Origin: Cryptomeria japonica
Lineage: Eukaryota; Streptophyta; Pinopsida; Cupressales; Cupressaceae
NCBI RefSeq assembly: GCF_030272615.1
Contig: NC_081408.1
Span: forward strand, 307,399,950-307,463,949
Reading direction: 5' to 3'
DNA length: 64,000 nt
Part shown: in pieces, positions 24,701 to 36,904 of the stretch
How the letters are laid out: each line of letters opens with the position of its first letter
Position numbering within the stretch: the first letter of the stretch is position 1
Translations under genes and position numbers: made by a program
The notes under the pieces: generated by a model
Told to the model about the DNA's origin: nothing
The model's database searches: none
What the model saw: the letters and a program-made list of their open reading frames with translations, nothing else

Positions 24701-25106
24701 ATTAAATTATTTCTATTTCGAATAAATTTAAATCTTTCCTTTTTAAAATGCATAAACTGAATAAATTCGTTATTTAAAATTAACCATTAAATTAAACTCA
24801 CTACAAACATAAATAGGGCGATCTTTTTAATTAATGATTAATCACATAAAAGAAACCTATTTATTTTAATTCCTTAATTACTAATGCGTAAATGAACACA
24901 TTAAATCAAAATAAATACTTAGGGTTAAATACTCTCTTTACCACACGCCAAGCATGCAAACCAAGTAAGCCAACCAATTACCCGACCCGCAAACCCAAAT
25001 TCTAAGGATGAAAGAAGTATACTCAACCCTGCGAATCCAAGAGAAGATACACCTTACACCTATGCAGTAATGTACCTGCAATCTTCTGCAACCAAGAGTC
25101 AGACAA

Positions 25107-25179
<73 letters not shown>

Positions 25180-25391
25180 GAAGATGTTAGCTTGAGATTA
25201 ATAAGAAGAATCAGGAGGACAGTTTAAACTTACATAAGAATCAATACGAAAGCACATTAATAGATACGCACAATAATCATAATATCTGACTAAACATTAC
25301 CTCATGGTAATTCAATCATTCAAGATTGCCACATAAAAAGTCAACCAAGGTTAAACCGATTTTACAAAGCTGTCTAGGGTAGGGGTACTAC
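21763..25391 (-). mobile_element. 3.6-kb ORF-free insertion, candidate large solo LTR
   Basis: The insertion interrupts one reading frame exactly between two codons. Its right end reads gggtaggggtactaca on the plus strand, which on the minus strand is TGTAGTACCCCTACCC, a start common to plant LTRs. The left end is taattt, one base from the expected TG. Flanking pentamers tgcaa (21758-21762) and ctcaa (25392-25396) match at three of five positions, so the duplication is weak. The interior is AT-rich and holds no protein-like frame, a GC-rich cluster of hairpins at 23281-23390 and an (AT)n tract. A solo LTR fits, but a non-autonomous DNA element is not excluded. Confidence 0.5.
25109..25177. 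repeat. (AT)n microsatellite
   Basis: An uninterrupted AT dinucleotide run of 69 bp within the 3.6-kb insertion. Its exact length in the real genome is likely to vary and may be miscounted in the assembly. Confidence 0.95.
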
Positions 25392-25745
25392 ACTCAATTT
25401 GAGCCTGTGGAGGCTAGGTTCAATGAATTAGAGAAGAGGGTTCTCAGCCATGAGAATACCATGAAGAAAATTGGAGAACAAAGCCAAAAAATTCGGAAAG
25501 CCTCTGTCGATAGCTTTAGTGGGATTATTAGCAAACTGGAATAGATCCACCAGGAAAAGAACACAATAGATATAACTGAGGATAAGGTTCCGACCCTTGA
25601 GGGTGGGGCTACTGGACATGGGAAAAGAACCCAGGCAAGTACGAGGAAGATGGCTTAACAAGCCAAGGAGTTGGAGGATCTTAAGAGTGTTGTTGCCTCA
25701 ATGGTCCAATTGGAGCAAGAAGCTATAGAGCTTCTCAAAAACAAT
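25392..25745 (+). pseudogene. C-terminal part of the interrupted coiled-coil ORF
   Basis: The frame FEPVEARFNELEKRV, HENTMKKIGEQSQKIRK, IISKLE is a clear coiled-coil pattern. A TAG near 25542 and a TAA near 25657 break it before AKELEDLKSVVASMVQLEQE and the terminal stop TAG at about 25750. The downstream sequence up to about 25965 (ggttttggggccccttc, then cttaatcaaaaaccatcaaaaa) resembles the 3' end of a plant LINE. The protein may therefore be part of a LINE-like retroposon. Confidence 0.5.
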
Positions 25746-25965
25746 TCTTAGGTCTCTTGTTCTTTGTTTTGGGATGTCCCTTAGGTGTTTCTGTGATGTC
25801 CTTATGTTTCTTTTGGTGCTCTTGCTAGCTTTTTGTCTCTACCAGTTGTCTCCTTCTCTTGTTTTGTTCTATCTAGCTAGACTATCTATTTTATAATTTG
25901 TTGTAAAGGGTTTTGGGGCCCCTTCAAAACCTTATTTTCACTTAATCAAAAACCATCAAAAACTT

Positions 25966-27254
25966 ACAATCTATCTAACATTATCAAACAAATTACAAAG
26001 ATATGATGAAAAAAATATAACCAACATCCCAAATTCAAGAGGAAATGAAGCCAAAAAGGCTAGAAATAAAGAAAAAACATATTATTTTATTTAACATAAA
26101 GGTTATTAAATGTTATAAGATTATTATAATTATTAAATATTAAGAACATGAAAGAATAAAAATGAAAGAACGAATTTCATTAAAAAGATTTTTGTAAATA
26201 AATGGACTAGTAAAGGAAAAAGGTAAATTATGTCAAAAAGGAAAGAATAAATGAAAAAAAAAAAAAAATTATTTTTATTTTATAAAAAATTTATAATTTG
26301 TGATAAAAATATTAGAATTATTCAAGATTTAGAACAATAAAGAAAACAATAAATGAAACAAAAAGATTTTAGAAAAATATAATGCAAAGTAAGAAGAATT
26401 ATAAAGAGGGGGAGCTGCAAAGCACGGTACTAGGAGAAAGAAGGATAGGGAGGTGGGTTAGAGAGTATGGAGCTACAAAGCATGCAATTCAATTGAGAGC
26501 CTCCTCCATTGTGTGGGCATGGAATGAACTTCCAGGTGTTACATGGGAAGTTATAGAACAACTTGCAACAAAGAAATATTTTGATTGCATGAAAGGTTGC
26601 AACAATTGTTGGTGGTAATATAGCCTCCAATCTATTATGAGAAGTAGAGAAAATTTTTGTACGTATAGTCTTAAGTGATACCATCAAAATAATTAAAAAG
26701 ATAAAAAATAATATCACAAATTTTTTTTGTTTATAATTAGACAATCTAATAGCAAAAGAAAATTCACTATAACAATTAATTGAAGACAAAAATAAAATAC
26801 TTACAACCACCAATTTAAATAAATTAAAAATTTGAATCTAATATATAATATTTAAATCTAACGCCTAAACTTTTATATTTTTAATATAATTTTTTTTAAA
26901 ATTCAGTAATAATTGAAAACAATTCCTACTATTGATCTGTTTTTAACTCGATTTTAAACATGTAAATGAATTTGGAAATCAAAGAATGATTAAGAAGTGT
27001 GAAACATCTCTCTGTTCTTTTCAAAGAATGATTAAATGAATTTGAGACGATCTGGATTTCTGATATAGATGGAAACATCTCTCTGTTCTTTTTTCTTTCA
27101 GTAATATTTTTCTAAGTCTCCGTTGTTGCCTTCAACGTGCGCTCCACGTTATACGTTTGTTTCATGAGAACTTATTATGCCTGCTCCTACAGAACTTTTA
27201 TTTCATAGTTTTATTTTGGGTATCTGAGTTGGCTCGGTCAAAGGCAGGCTAAGA
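25966..27254 (+). promoter_or_regulatory. AT-rich spacer and upstream region of the receptor kinase
   Basis: No gene is seen in 25966-27000. The 250 bp before the receptor-kinase ATG contain two direct duplications: gaaacatctctctgttcttt at 27001 and 27072, and aaagaatgattaa at about 26980 and 27022. A GGTCAA (reverse W-box core) lies at 27236, close to the start codon. No convincing TATA box could be placed. The promoter assignment rests only on position. Confidence 0.35.
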
Positions 27255-30200
27255 ATGAAGATGATGATGCTGCTTCCTCTGCTGCTCTTTTCCTGTCTCT
27301 CTGCGCTGCCTCCTCATATGGCGAACCCTTCTAATTACTCTGATCAACAAGCTCTCATGGCTTTCAAAGTTGCTCTCTCTCTCGATCCATTTAACTCCTT
27401 GATTGATTGGTCTCCCAATCACACCTTCTGTAATTGGACTGGCATCACCTGCTCTTCTCGTCGACAGCGTGTGGTTTCCTTGAATCTCACAGGTATGAGA
27501 TTACTTGGCTCAATCTCTCCCTCTCTGGGAAATCTTTCCTTCCTTAGATTACTTAATCTCAATAATAATAGCTTCCAGGGCCATATTCCATATCAGCTAG
27601 GAAGGTTGTTTCGCTTGACCTGGCTTGGGTTGTCTGATAATAATTTGGAAGGTCCCATTCCATATCAGCTTGGAAGGCTGTTTCGCGTGAGAAGGCTTGG
27701 GTTGTCTTATAACAATTTAAGTGGAAGCATTCCCGCTGAGTTTAGTCTTCTTTCAAATCTAGAAATCATGTTATTAGAAGTAAACAATCTGACAGGTATT
27801 ATCCCACCTTTCCTAGGAAACCTGTCCTCCTTAAATGTCATTGAATTGGCCCAAAATAGACTCCATGGTGGTATTCCTCCTGAGTTGGGTTTTCTTAGTC
27901 AACTAAACTGGCTTGATCTCTGCTATAACAACTTAATAGGGCCAATCCCCGTCTCTCTTTCAAACTGCACTAATCTCCAAATATTGGAGCTATGTGAGAA
28001 CAACTTAAACGACCCAATTCCATGGGAGTTTGGAAGGTTGTCAGAGTTGCAACTACTGTATTTGTGGGGAAACCAACTCACTGGAGAAATACCCAGCTCT
28101 GTGGGGAATTGGACTCACCTGCAACTGCTGGATTTGGCTCAGAACCAACTGAGCGGCGCAGTGCCCCTGGAATTTGGGAAAATGAAGCAGCTGAGACGGT
28201 TAAGGTTGTGGCAAAATCATTTTGTGAGTGGAAGTAGTGGTTTTTCTATTATAACAGTGTTAACTAATTGCTCCAGCTTGAAGGAACTTGATTTGGCGTT
28301 TAATAATCTCACTGGCGTCTTGCCTACTTCAGTTGGTCGCCTTTCAAATTCAATCTCTTCATTACAATTGCAGTCAAATAAAATTGGGGGAAACATACCA
28401 AAGGAGATTGGTAACCTGACAAACTTGGCATTATTAAGACTAGGAGAAAACCGATTCAATGGGACAATTCCATCTGTATTGGGTAAACTTCAATATCTTG
28501 AAAGATTATATCTATACACAAACAACCTACATGGAAGAATTCCAGAAAGTTTTGGCCAATCAAAAAGGCTTGGATTGTTGTCACTCAGTGAAAATATGCT
28601 TTCAGGGCAAATCCCTGATAGTCTTGGCGAACTTCCACAATTAAGAAGGCTTCATCTTGATCATAATCAGCTATCAGGGAAAATACCTGCCAGTTTAGGG
28701 AGATGCAAGACTTTGGAAAAGGTGGATATGGCGCACAACAAACTAACAGGAAATATACCTCCTGAATTTGCAAGTTTTCAGAATATCAAATTCTATTTCA
28801 ATGTTTCTGGAAATTTACTACAAGGTTCTATTTTGGAAATGAGCAAAATGGTTATGGTGTTAGCTATAGATGTTTCTCAAAACAATTTCTCTGGTGGCAT
28901 TCCTAGTGCACTGGCAAGCTGCAAAGAGCTGGAATATCTAAATCTTTCTTCGAATTCATTTTGGGGGCCAATCCCTCCATCACTAGCAAATCTGCAAAAT
29001 CTGCAGTACATGGATCTTTCTTGTAATAATTTGTCAGGTACAATACCGGCGGTTTTCGAAAAGATGAAAATGCTCCAGCATCTCAATCTCTCTTCAAACA
29101 GGTTAACTGGAGAGGTCCCAAAGGGAGGAGCTTTTGCAACACTTGACGCCTCCGAAATAATGGGAAATATTGGCCTTTGTGGTGGATGGATAAACTTGCC
29201 ACCATGCTCTCATTCCAATCACAAACACCCATCAGTCTCCAAAAAGGTGATCATTCCTATTGTTGTCGGCATTGCAATTTTGATCATGTCTCTTCTATTG
29301 ATAGCATTTTCCTATAGATCATGTAGACTTTCCAATACCCCTGCTCTCAAAGTATGGCCTCCAAAAATTTCATATGAAGAACTTGTTGATGCAACTGGTG
29401 GGTTTAGTGATGAAAATATTTTAGGAGTTGGTAGTTTTGGGTCCGTTTATAAAGGTATTCTAAACAATGGTAGAAATATTGCTGTTAAAGTTCTCAAGTT
29501 GCAAGATGAACATGCTCATCAAAGTTTTAGTAGAGAATGCAATGTATTAAAGAGAGTTCGGCACCGAAATGTAATTAAAATCATTTCAGCATGCTCCAAC
29601 CTTGATTTCAAAGCCTTAATTCTTCCATTCATGTCAAATGGAAGTTTAGAGAGGTGGTTATATCCTCATGATGGGGGTAGATGTAGTTTAAATTTGAGTG
29701 ATCGAATAAGGATAGCAATGGAGATAGCAGAAGGAATGGCATATCTTCACCATTATTGCTTTGTTCAAGTGATTCACTGTGACCTCAAGCCTAGCAATGT
29801 CCTATTAGGAGATGACATGACTTCATATATAGCAGATTTTGGCCTTTCCAATATTATTTTTGGCAATTCGATGGATTCTTTGACTTCTACAGATGCACTT
29901 AAAGGATCTATTGGCTACATTGCACCAGGTATAGATTTCTCATTATTAAAATATACAGTTCATGGATTTTGTTTGTTTCTCTTATGCTTCAAATGTCTGA
30001 TTCATTGATCCTTGTTAATTTCTTGTTTTAGAGTATGGAATTGGTGGACAGCTTACTACAAAGGGAGATGTATACAGTTATGGAGTTTTAATTTTAGAGT
30101 TATTGACAAGAAGGAAACCAACAGATGATATGTTTATTGAAAGAATCAATCTACAAAAATGGACAGAAATGCATTTTCCAGATAAAATCTCAAATGTGGT

Positions 30201-30486
30201 GGATAACTGCCTGTTCATAGATGCTCATGAATCAGGGACAACAATGGTGATGGAATTTCTTATTCAATTTATAGAAATTGGTTTGTTTTGCACAAGGGAT
30301 TCACCTCAAGATCGACCTAATATGATTGAGATAGTTGATAGACTAAATACAATCAGAGGTACATTTCTTGGTACACCTAAAACTCTTCAGTTACCAATAG
30401 ATATCTCACCTTTCATTAGAAATGAAAGAATTATAAATACCACTGACTCAGGAAATCAGGGAAGTTCATCCACATCTACATCATAG
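27255..30486 (+). CDS. LRR receptor-like protein kinase, non-RD, subfamily XII / At2g24130-like
   Basis: Two exons, 27255-29928 and 30032-30486, join in phase to a protein of 1042 residues. Residues 1 to about 22 form a signal peptide. An LRR N-terminal cap (SDQQALMAFKVALSLDPFN, paired Cys in FCNWTGITC) precedes roughly 22 plant-type leucine-rich repeats to about residue 640. One membrane span is at about 665-687. The kinase shows the glycine loop at 724-731 (GVGSFGSV), Lys745, HCD at 841-843, DFG at 861-863 and APE at 890-892. HCD instead of HRD makes it a non-RD kinase, as in FLS2, EFR and Xa21. It would act at the plasma membrane as a ligand-sensing receptor, plausibly in immunity. Ligand and partners are unknown. 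No stop or frameshift is seen. Two adjacent repeats (residues 111-158) are near-copies. Confidence 0.93.
29929..30031 (+). other. Intron of the receptor kinase gene
   Basis: The first exon ends gcaccag and the intron begins gtatag. It ends tgttttag before agtatgg. Splicing joins the codon for Glu892, giving the conserved APEYG of the activation segment. Reading through the intron would instead end the kinase early at 30008. A single intron inside the kinase domain is also typical of Xa21-like genes. Confidence 0.93.
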
Positions 30487-30780
30487 GCCCAAAGAATTGT
30501 TCTTGCTCTATTTGAGATAAACAATGTCCCTTTTTGTTGTTTAATGATGTTGTAAAAATGTTGTAATGGGAAAGTTGTATAAGACACTCAAGGATAGAAA
30601 TGTATGCATACAAGTTTGCATTGTATTTCTGTATTAGTATTGAACTTTGCAAAAACAAAAGAGGCAATGTTTGAGTATTCACTTACTGCTGCCACTTCAT
30701 ATTCAAAGCTGCATTATAGATCTGTTCTGTATACTGCTGTAATTGGAAAAAAAAAGTGTATCTATTATGCATCTCTCACA

Positions 30781-30786
30781 AATAAA
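30781..30786 (+). terminator. Possible polyadenylation signal of the receptor kinase gene
   Basis: AATAAA occurs about 295 bp after the stop codon, preceded by T-rich sequence. The position is plausible for a plant 3' UTR but the hexamer is common in AT-rich DNA. Confidence 0.3.
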
Positions 30787-33700
30787 ATAAACCTTCGTCT
30801 GAATCTGCAATTTAAATCTTTTAGATGTTCTCTACTGTAACTCAAGAATGCGTTTGGTTTTATCTCTGTTGTGAAAGAAGTAAAAGGAAGAATTATTTCA
30901 GCCGTAAATCTTGCATGGAAAGGAGTTCAGTTTTAAATAAGTAATCCGTTGTATAGTAAGCTGCACTTTTAGAATGTTTCAATCGTGATATGTTTCAGAG
31001 GATAGAAAATATCTGTGCTTATTCAAAAAGAAATAGAAAAGAATCTTTTGTTTAAGCATTGTAAATGTAAAACATGAACAATATTTGAGTGAGTTCTTGT
31101 TGATTGAAACCTGCAAAATAATTAAAATATAAGCTATTTCTTGTTTACTGTGTTGCATGGGAAATATGTAGATCTATTAATACAGAAACTTCTACTTACT
31201 CAATGTTGTGGCCTGTAAACAAATATACATTACAGAAGTTATATAGAGAATTTGATATTGTGGAAAAGTTGGTGCAATTTCTATAGTTGTGAAAACAAAC
31301 GGATATAATTATTTTACAAAATGTATAATACCAATGAATCCAAATCTTCCTTTAGATTGCTATTATTAGGAGTGGCAGGATATAAGACAACGATTGCTAA
31401 GTTTTGTGAGAGTAAGGAAGAACAGAGAATATAGGTATATAGGGTATGCTTAGACTGTTTCCTATTATAAGAATCTATAGATTGCGTGACCTAGAAAGAA
31501 TTTTATTAAAGAAAATCTATATACCAATACATTGGCTAAGAAAATAGATCTATCCATCTTGAATAAAAGTTCGATATTGTCCTAGTTTTGGAGATAAATC
31601 CACTCATCTTTATGTTGTAGGAATAAAATTCAGTGTAAGAAACAAGAATATTATTTTGGTATGAATATTGTCTGTCATCATGAATTTTAGATAGGACCCA
31701 TGCTTCAATCTCAATCATTTTCAGGAAACTCTGCCTCTTCTAGATTAAAAAGGGGTTAAGAGAATAGACAAATTTTAAGTAAATATAAAAGCAGGAATTA
31801 TTGGGGGCAGGTAACTCTCTAACGAGGGTATGACCTTTCCATAGAGAGGCCACAACCTTGATGCCTTAGGTGGCCGTATTGCCGTAGTCTTCCCTATTCT
31901 TCGAGGCAACTCCTCCCCACCCTTCCAGTGGTAGTCTCCCTATCTAGAATGCCTATCCCAGACCATGTCTTCCTCCCATGCATCTCCAATCTGCTGTGCG
32001 AGGAGATCTAAATAGAAAATTCATTTAGGGAAGGATTCCCTAGTCGTTTTAGTTGATTTCATACATTCATATATTCTAAAAGGTACATCAGATTTCAATA
32101 ATTTTTTTTGTTATCTTCATATGTGACTTAACTGCTTATAGCTATTGTTATGCCTTCGATAGTAATAATGCATGCTTTGGAATCTATTATGTGCACAAGG
32201 GTCAAAATATGGTCATTTCAAAGTGTTGTCCACTACCGACTTAAAGATGCCCAAATAATCAAGATCACAAAAAATTGTCAATGCTTAATAATTGAGGGGT
32301 TGGGTGAGCAAGGATTGAACGATAATTGAAACATGGGTGGTAATTGGTGCTCTTCCTCTAGCTACCCTCACCTCTGCACCATGCGTCTCAATTCACCCCA
32401 ACTCTAGCCATCGTCTTCCCAATTGTTGTGTTTGGGTGCAAAAAAGTATAAAGAGGCATTCTTAAGGATTTAGGGCTTGATCTTTTCCAATCGATGAGTG
32501 CCCAGAGTTAGGTTAGCATAAAGTTATCTTCTTTCTTTTCTTTATTTTGACAATAAGCTTGGATAAAATATCAAGCTAGAGATACAACCAATTGAAAGCA
32601 AAAAGAAATTAATAAATGAAAAGTAAAAATGCAGCTAAGCAATATTTAAATAATTGTTATTAATATTAATCTCATACACACATTGTGTAGGATATTATGC
32701 ATAGGAATATAAATGATTGACAAATTTACCTATATCTACATTGTGGAGTTTGCCCTAAGAGGAATATTAACAATAATTCATGGAATGATCTATTTCATAT
32801 TATTAGGTGGACTTAGTATCTATATAATAGTATGTGTTTAATATGTAATTTGAGACCAATAAAACTAATGTATAGTAAATTGAGTAATACTTTATTATGA
32901 TTTAATCAATATTAACATTACTAACTGAGATGAATTGTATTAACATTGAATGAATATCAATATTATTAATCGTCAAAAATTTAGCATTAATATTATTAGA
33001 ATTAATAGATTAATTATTATTTTTATCAAAATTTAGCATTTGAAAAGCTTCATTAATATAGTTGCAAAGATCATTATGTTGACAATGTGAGTCCCTTTAG
33101 GAATATAATTTACTTATTAAATATAATGATCATAGATGGAGTATCTAAATTTAATAATTAGATTTATCTATTAAATATATAGTAGTTATATGTGATAAAC
33201 ATATTAATTATAAATAATTACATATAGTGAAAATGTATTTACCTTAATTATTAAAAGAAATTTAACATTTACACATTTATATAAGTTAAGAAATTTAATA
33301 CTTTGGGAATAGGAGTCTTATTTCAAATATATATTTCATGAACAATAATAATCTTGTTCAATAATATCAATGTTATTAATAAACACATTATTTGTGGCCT
33401 TTTGATACTGTATTGCTATGATTAAGTTGTATTTACATTAAGAATAGCATTAATTATAATAATGATGAAAATCTAGTATGGATATTACTTAATTGAAACT
33501 AAAGATAAATTTATTATGGAAGCAAACCTTTGCATTAGATATAGTGCAAATATCATCATTAATGATGTATCAACTCTAAATAATGGCATTATTAATAAGT
33601 ATTGTATTTAAATTAATAATAATGTTGCATCTCTATTTAGGAGAAGTGTGACTATTATATTAAAATAATCGAAGAAGAGGGGAGAATAGGGGTTTTAGTG

Positions 33701-34000
33701 ATGCAAGGTATCATGATTACAAAGTCAAATCCAACTCAATGTGTCAATCAAAGGTGTTTAGATATGTGAAAATGTGTCTTGAAGGTCGAAATATGAGTTT
33801 ATTAGGATTTAATTAATTAATTAATTAATTAAAGAAGATAAAATAATAAGGTTGTAGTTGAAGATGTTGATTATTTGGAAGTCTTCCCTAGGGATATTCC
33901 CTCTTCTTGCATTAGTATTTTTTTTAGTATTCCTTTGGTTGAAGTTTGGGTTCAGGGGCCTCTTGCTCGATTCAGTATGACACGTGTAATCTGAACTTTG
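30787..34000. other. AT-rich intergenic region
   Basis: I see no gene, LTR or RNA gene. It holds a (taat)n-like run at about 33808-33832 and many attaatatt-type motifs between 32640 and 33640. A more GC-rich patch at 31800-32000 has no open frame I recognise. Confidence 0.5.
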
Positions 34001-34100
34001 ATGGGTTGTTCATTTCTTTGGATGGGTGGTTTCCTTTATGATTGATTGTGATTTTCTACTTTCATCACATTCCTTGTTCGTCGTGGATGTTCTTTCATGT

Positions 34101-34930
34101 ATTACATTAGGGAGGGTGTTGTCTCGCCTTATGGCAACATTTTTGCTGATGGCATACACGGTAATTATTTCCTCTACGAGTGAGGATGGTGATGGAGCTT
34201 CATCTATGTGGTTTATATCTTGTCTGTCAGATCGGGCTTATTTGATCAATCATAGGTTTTGATGCCCTCACACAGTCAGTTATTATTGTTAGTTGGCATT
34301 TATCTTTAGCATGATCTGCAATTTGGATGTTGTGATTTGGTAATCACGGTGGGAAGTGCTCTTTATCTTTATTGCTTGTTTACTGGTCGTCGCCTTAGTT
34401 TTTATGTTTGGGTGAGTGTATTACATTAGGGAGGGTGTTGTCTCACCTTATGGCAACATTTTTGCTGATGGCATACACGGTAAGTATTTCCTCTTCGAGC
34501 GAGGATGGTGTTGGAACTTCATCCGTGTGGTTTTATCCTATTTGGTAGATCAAGCTTATTAGGTTAATCATTGGTTTGATGCCCTTACACACTCTTATTC
34601 AGTTGATCATTATTGTTAGTTGGCATTCCTCTATAGCATGATTTGCAGTTTGGATGTTTGATTTGGTAATCATGGTGGGACTTGTGCTTGTTATCCTCTT
34701 TGCTTGATTACTGGTCGTGGCCTTGGTATTTATGCTTCAGTAAGTTGGTTTTTAGTAGCTTCTGAGTGATGTCGTGCTTCGCTTCACTCGTTCTCAAGTG
34801 ATCATTAAAGTTTCTTTGGCATTGATCTTTATCATGGTTCGCAGTTTGGTTGCTTGATTGGGTAGTTATGATTGGATGTGCTTTGATCACTCCTTTGGCC
34901 AGTGGGTTTGGTAATTATGTTTGGGTGAGT
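34101..34930 (+). repeat. 319-bp tandem duplication with a partial third copy
   Basis: attacattagggagggtgtt starts both at 34101 and at 34420, and the two copies stay aligned through gctgatggcatacacggtaa, gaggatggtg, gttagttggcatt and tttggtaatca. A shorter, more diverged third copy spans about 34747-34930. No coding function is apparent. The block may be internal to the retroposon that ends at 35764. Confidence 0.85.
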
Positions 34931-35469
34931 TGGTTTCTGCACTTTTTGTGTTGTATCGTGCTTTGCCTCAAGGTAGTATTGTCATGATGTTCTCTCTCAC
35001 CTAGCTTGGATTATATACGAGCTTTGTTTTTCTTTATTCATGTTTTTTTCTCCTTCATTCTGGTGGTCTTACTCATATGTTAAGATGAGATTTGTGGGCA
35101 GGGGTGTAATTTGTTTCATACGAATGAATTTGTTAAGGCTTGGAAGATGGTGGTTGTCATCGGGGTCTTGGAAATTGCAGGTGTTATGGTATATGCAGTG
35201 GTTTCTTGTTTCTCTTTTTCTTGCTTGGCTATTCTTATGGGCTATTCTTTGGCTTGGCCTCATTTTGGTTCCATTGGGTTTCCAACATCCCCTTCTCCTT
35301 CTTATCTGGATTATCGTTTGTTTGTTCACGGTTCTTATCTTGGTAGGCTCGCTTGCAGTGGTTTCATTTCTTGTTCTCTGTCTCAATGCTAATAAGTGGC
35401 TTGGAGACTTGTTCTTTGTAGACAGGGGTGGTTCGTGGATGACTTTGTTGATTCTTCAGTTGTAGTTGG

Positions 35470-35764
35470 TCACTGCTCTTCTCTCTCATCTGAATGATAG
35501 ATTATGTTGGTGATATCTTCTTGCATGCCTCTTATGGCAACTTCTTTTGTATCTAATGGAAAGATTATGTAATATGGGGAGGGGTTTTGTGGAATGTGCC
35601 CAGGTGGCTTTTTGTAATGGGTAGGTAGGCTTTGTGTTTTTAGAGCAATATTGAAGGGTTTTCTTACCGATTCTTTCCCTTCAGTGCTCATTGAACCAGA
35701 CACCTTGTAAAAGAAAAAAAATATCAATATAATCCAGTGGTATATCCACTTTTATCAAAAAAAA
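35470..35764 (+). mobile_element. LINE-like 3' end with poly(A)
   Basis: The sequence ends ccagtggtatatccac followed by ttttatcaaaaaaaaa at about 35740-35764, the usual look of a plant LINE tail. The upstream 1.5 kb, including the tandem duplication, may belong to the same element. I found no reverse transcriptase in it and no target duplication. Confidence 0.45.
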
Positions 35765-36904
35765 AGGGGCACACTTAGGGTTAAGAGCCCAATTTTATAA
35801 TGCAAAATGCAACACACTAAGGCGAATGTTAATCTAAGCGTGAAATTGGACAACCCTAATTGAAGGTGTACAATTTATGATGCTACATTTAGCCCCCACT
35901 TGAGCAGTCATATGACACTACGTGCATATGAAGCTAAAGTGCAAAAAAGTAAACAATCATGGGAAAAAGGATATATCCGTAACATGTCGAACAAAGCCCC
36001 TAGTGGTATCTGAAGTACAAGGTTTTGAACCACATCCTACAAAACCACATTGTTAGTTGAAATCACAAAATCACCTAAATGCTTACTAAGGGTGGCAAAA
36101 TTTGAGGGTAGCTATATGCCCCCCTATCTTGGCTTGCTAACTAGTGAGTTAAAATAGGCTATCATATTTACCACATCAAATTGTGAGAAGAGGTGAGGAT
36201 ACATGCTCACAATGAAGCTTGATATGAGACCAAAGATAATTGAGGAACATTTGGTAAGGAATATAACTAAAACACAATTCTAATGTAACCAACAGTGCAA
36301 GAATCAAAGATCTCTAGCTCAAGATATGAAAGATTAAGGAAAGTATGCAAAATTAGAGTTTGGGAGAGAGGATACCTTAAATAGTGAAAATGACACTATT
36401 CATTTGTCTTATTCACTTTTTGCAAAAGAGGAGCCCACGTAGCACAAAATTATGCATCGACAACCATAAATGCCTATGCAAATGGAGATCCTACGACAAC
36501 CCATGATTGATGATGCCTTGTTGGACGAGGTAGGTCTGCTCAACTACATCTCTACTTTTCGTTGTGCCCTGTTTGACTGATTTGACAGGATTAGGAACCT
36601 CGATTCACATGTGCCACCCAACAGGAGCAACTTGGTCCACCTAGGATGCTCCAGTCCCTGTTGGGTGCTTTGGTCCTACCAAAAATTCCATGTTGGGTGC
36701 TTTAGTCTTGTCAAAAAGTCCTTGTTGGGTGCTTTGGTCCTGCTAGAGCGCCCTAGTCCTAGTAGAAGACCCTAGTCCCTAGAAAGGATAACTAGAGGCA
36801 CACAATAAATCAAGTGTTAGATGATATGATGATTATGTGAACTCATTAATTTGATAGATTACTAATTCATGATTCTGATTCCACAGGAGTTGTCATACCT
36901 ATGA
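35765..36904. other. Intergenic stretch with a short tandem repeat
   Basis: No gene is recognised. The phrase ttgggtgctttggtcct recurs at 36661, 36692 and 36724, a roughly 32-bp unit in three imperfect copies. The rest is unremarkable. Confidence 0.5.

Noticed and set aside
26382-26813. Small ORFs upstream of the receptor kinase
   Set aside because: They overlap on opposite strands, resemble no family and lie in AT-rich spacer.
27255-30008. Receptor kinase ending at 30008 as a 917-residue protein
   Set aside because: That end results from reading into the intron. Splicing at 29929/30031 restores the APEYG motif and the rest of the kinase domain.
35040-35465. Hydrophobic open frames on both strands, possible membrane protein
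   Set aside because: They overlap in several frames in T-rich DNA next to a LINE-like tail. There is no family resemblance and no consistent coding signal.
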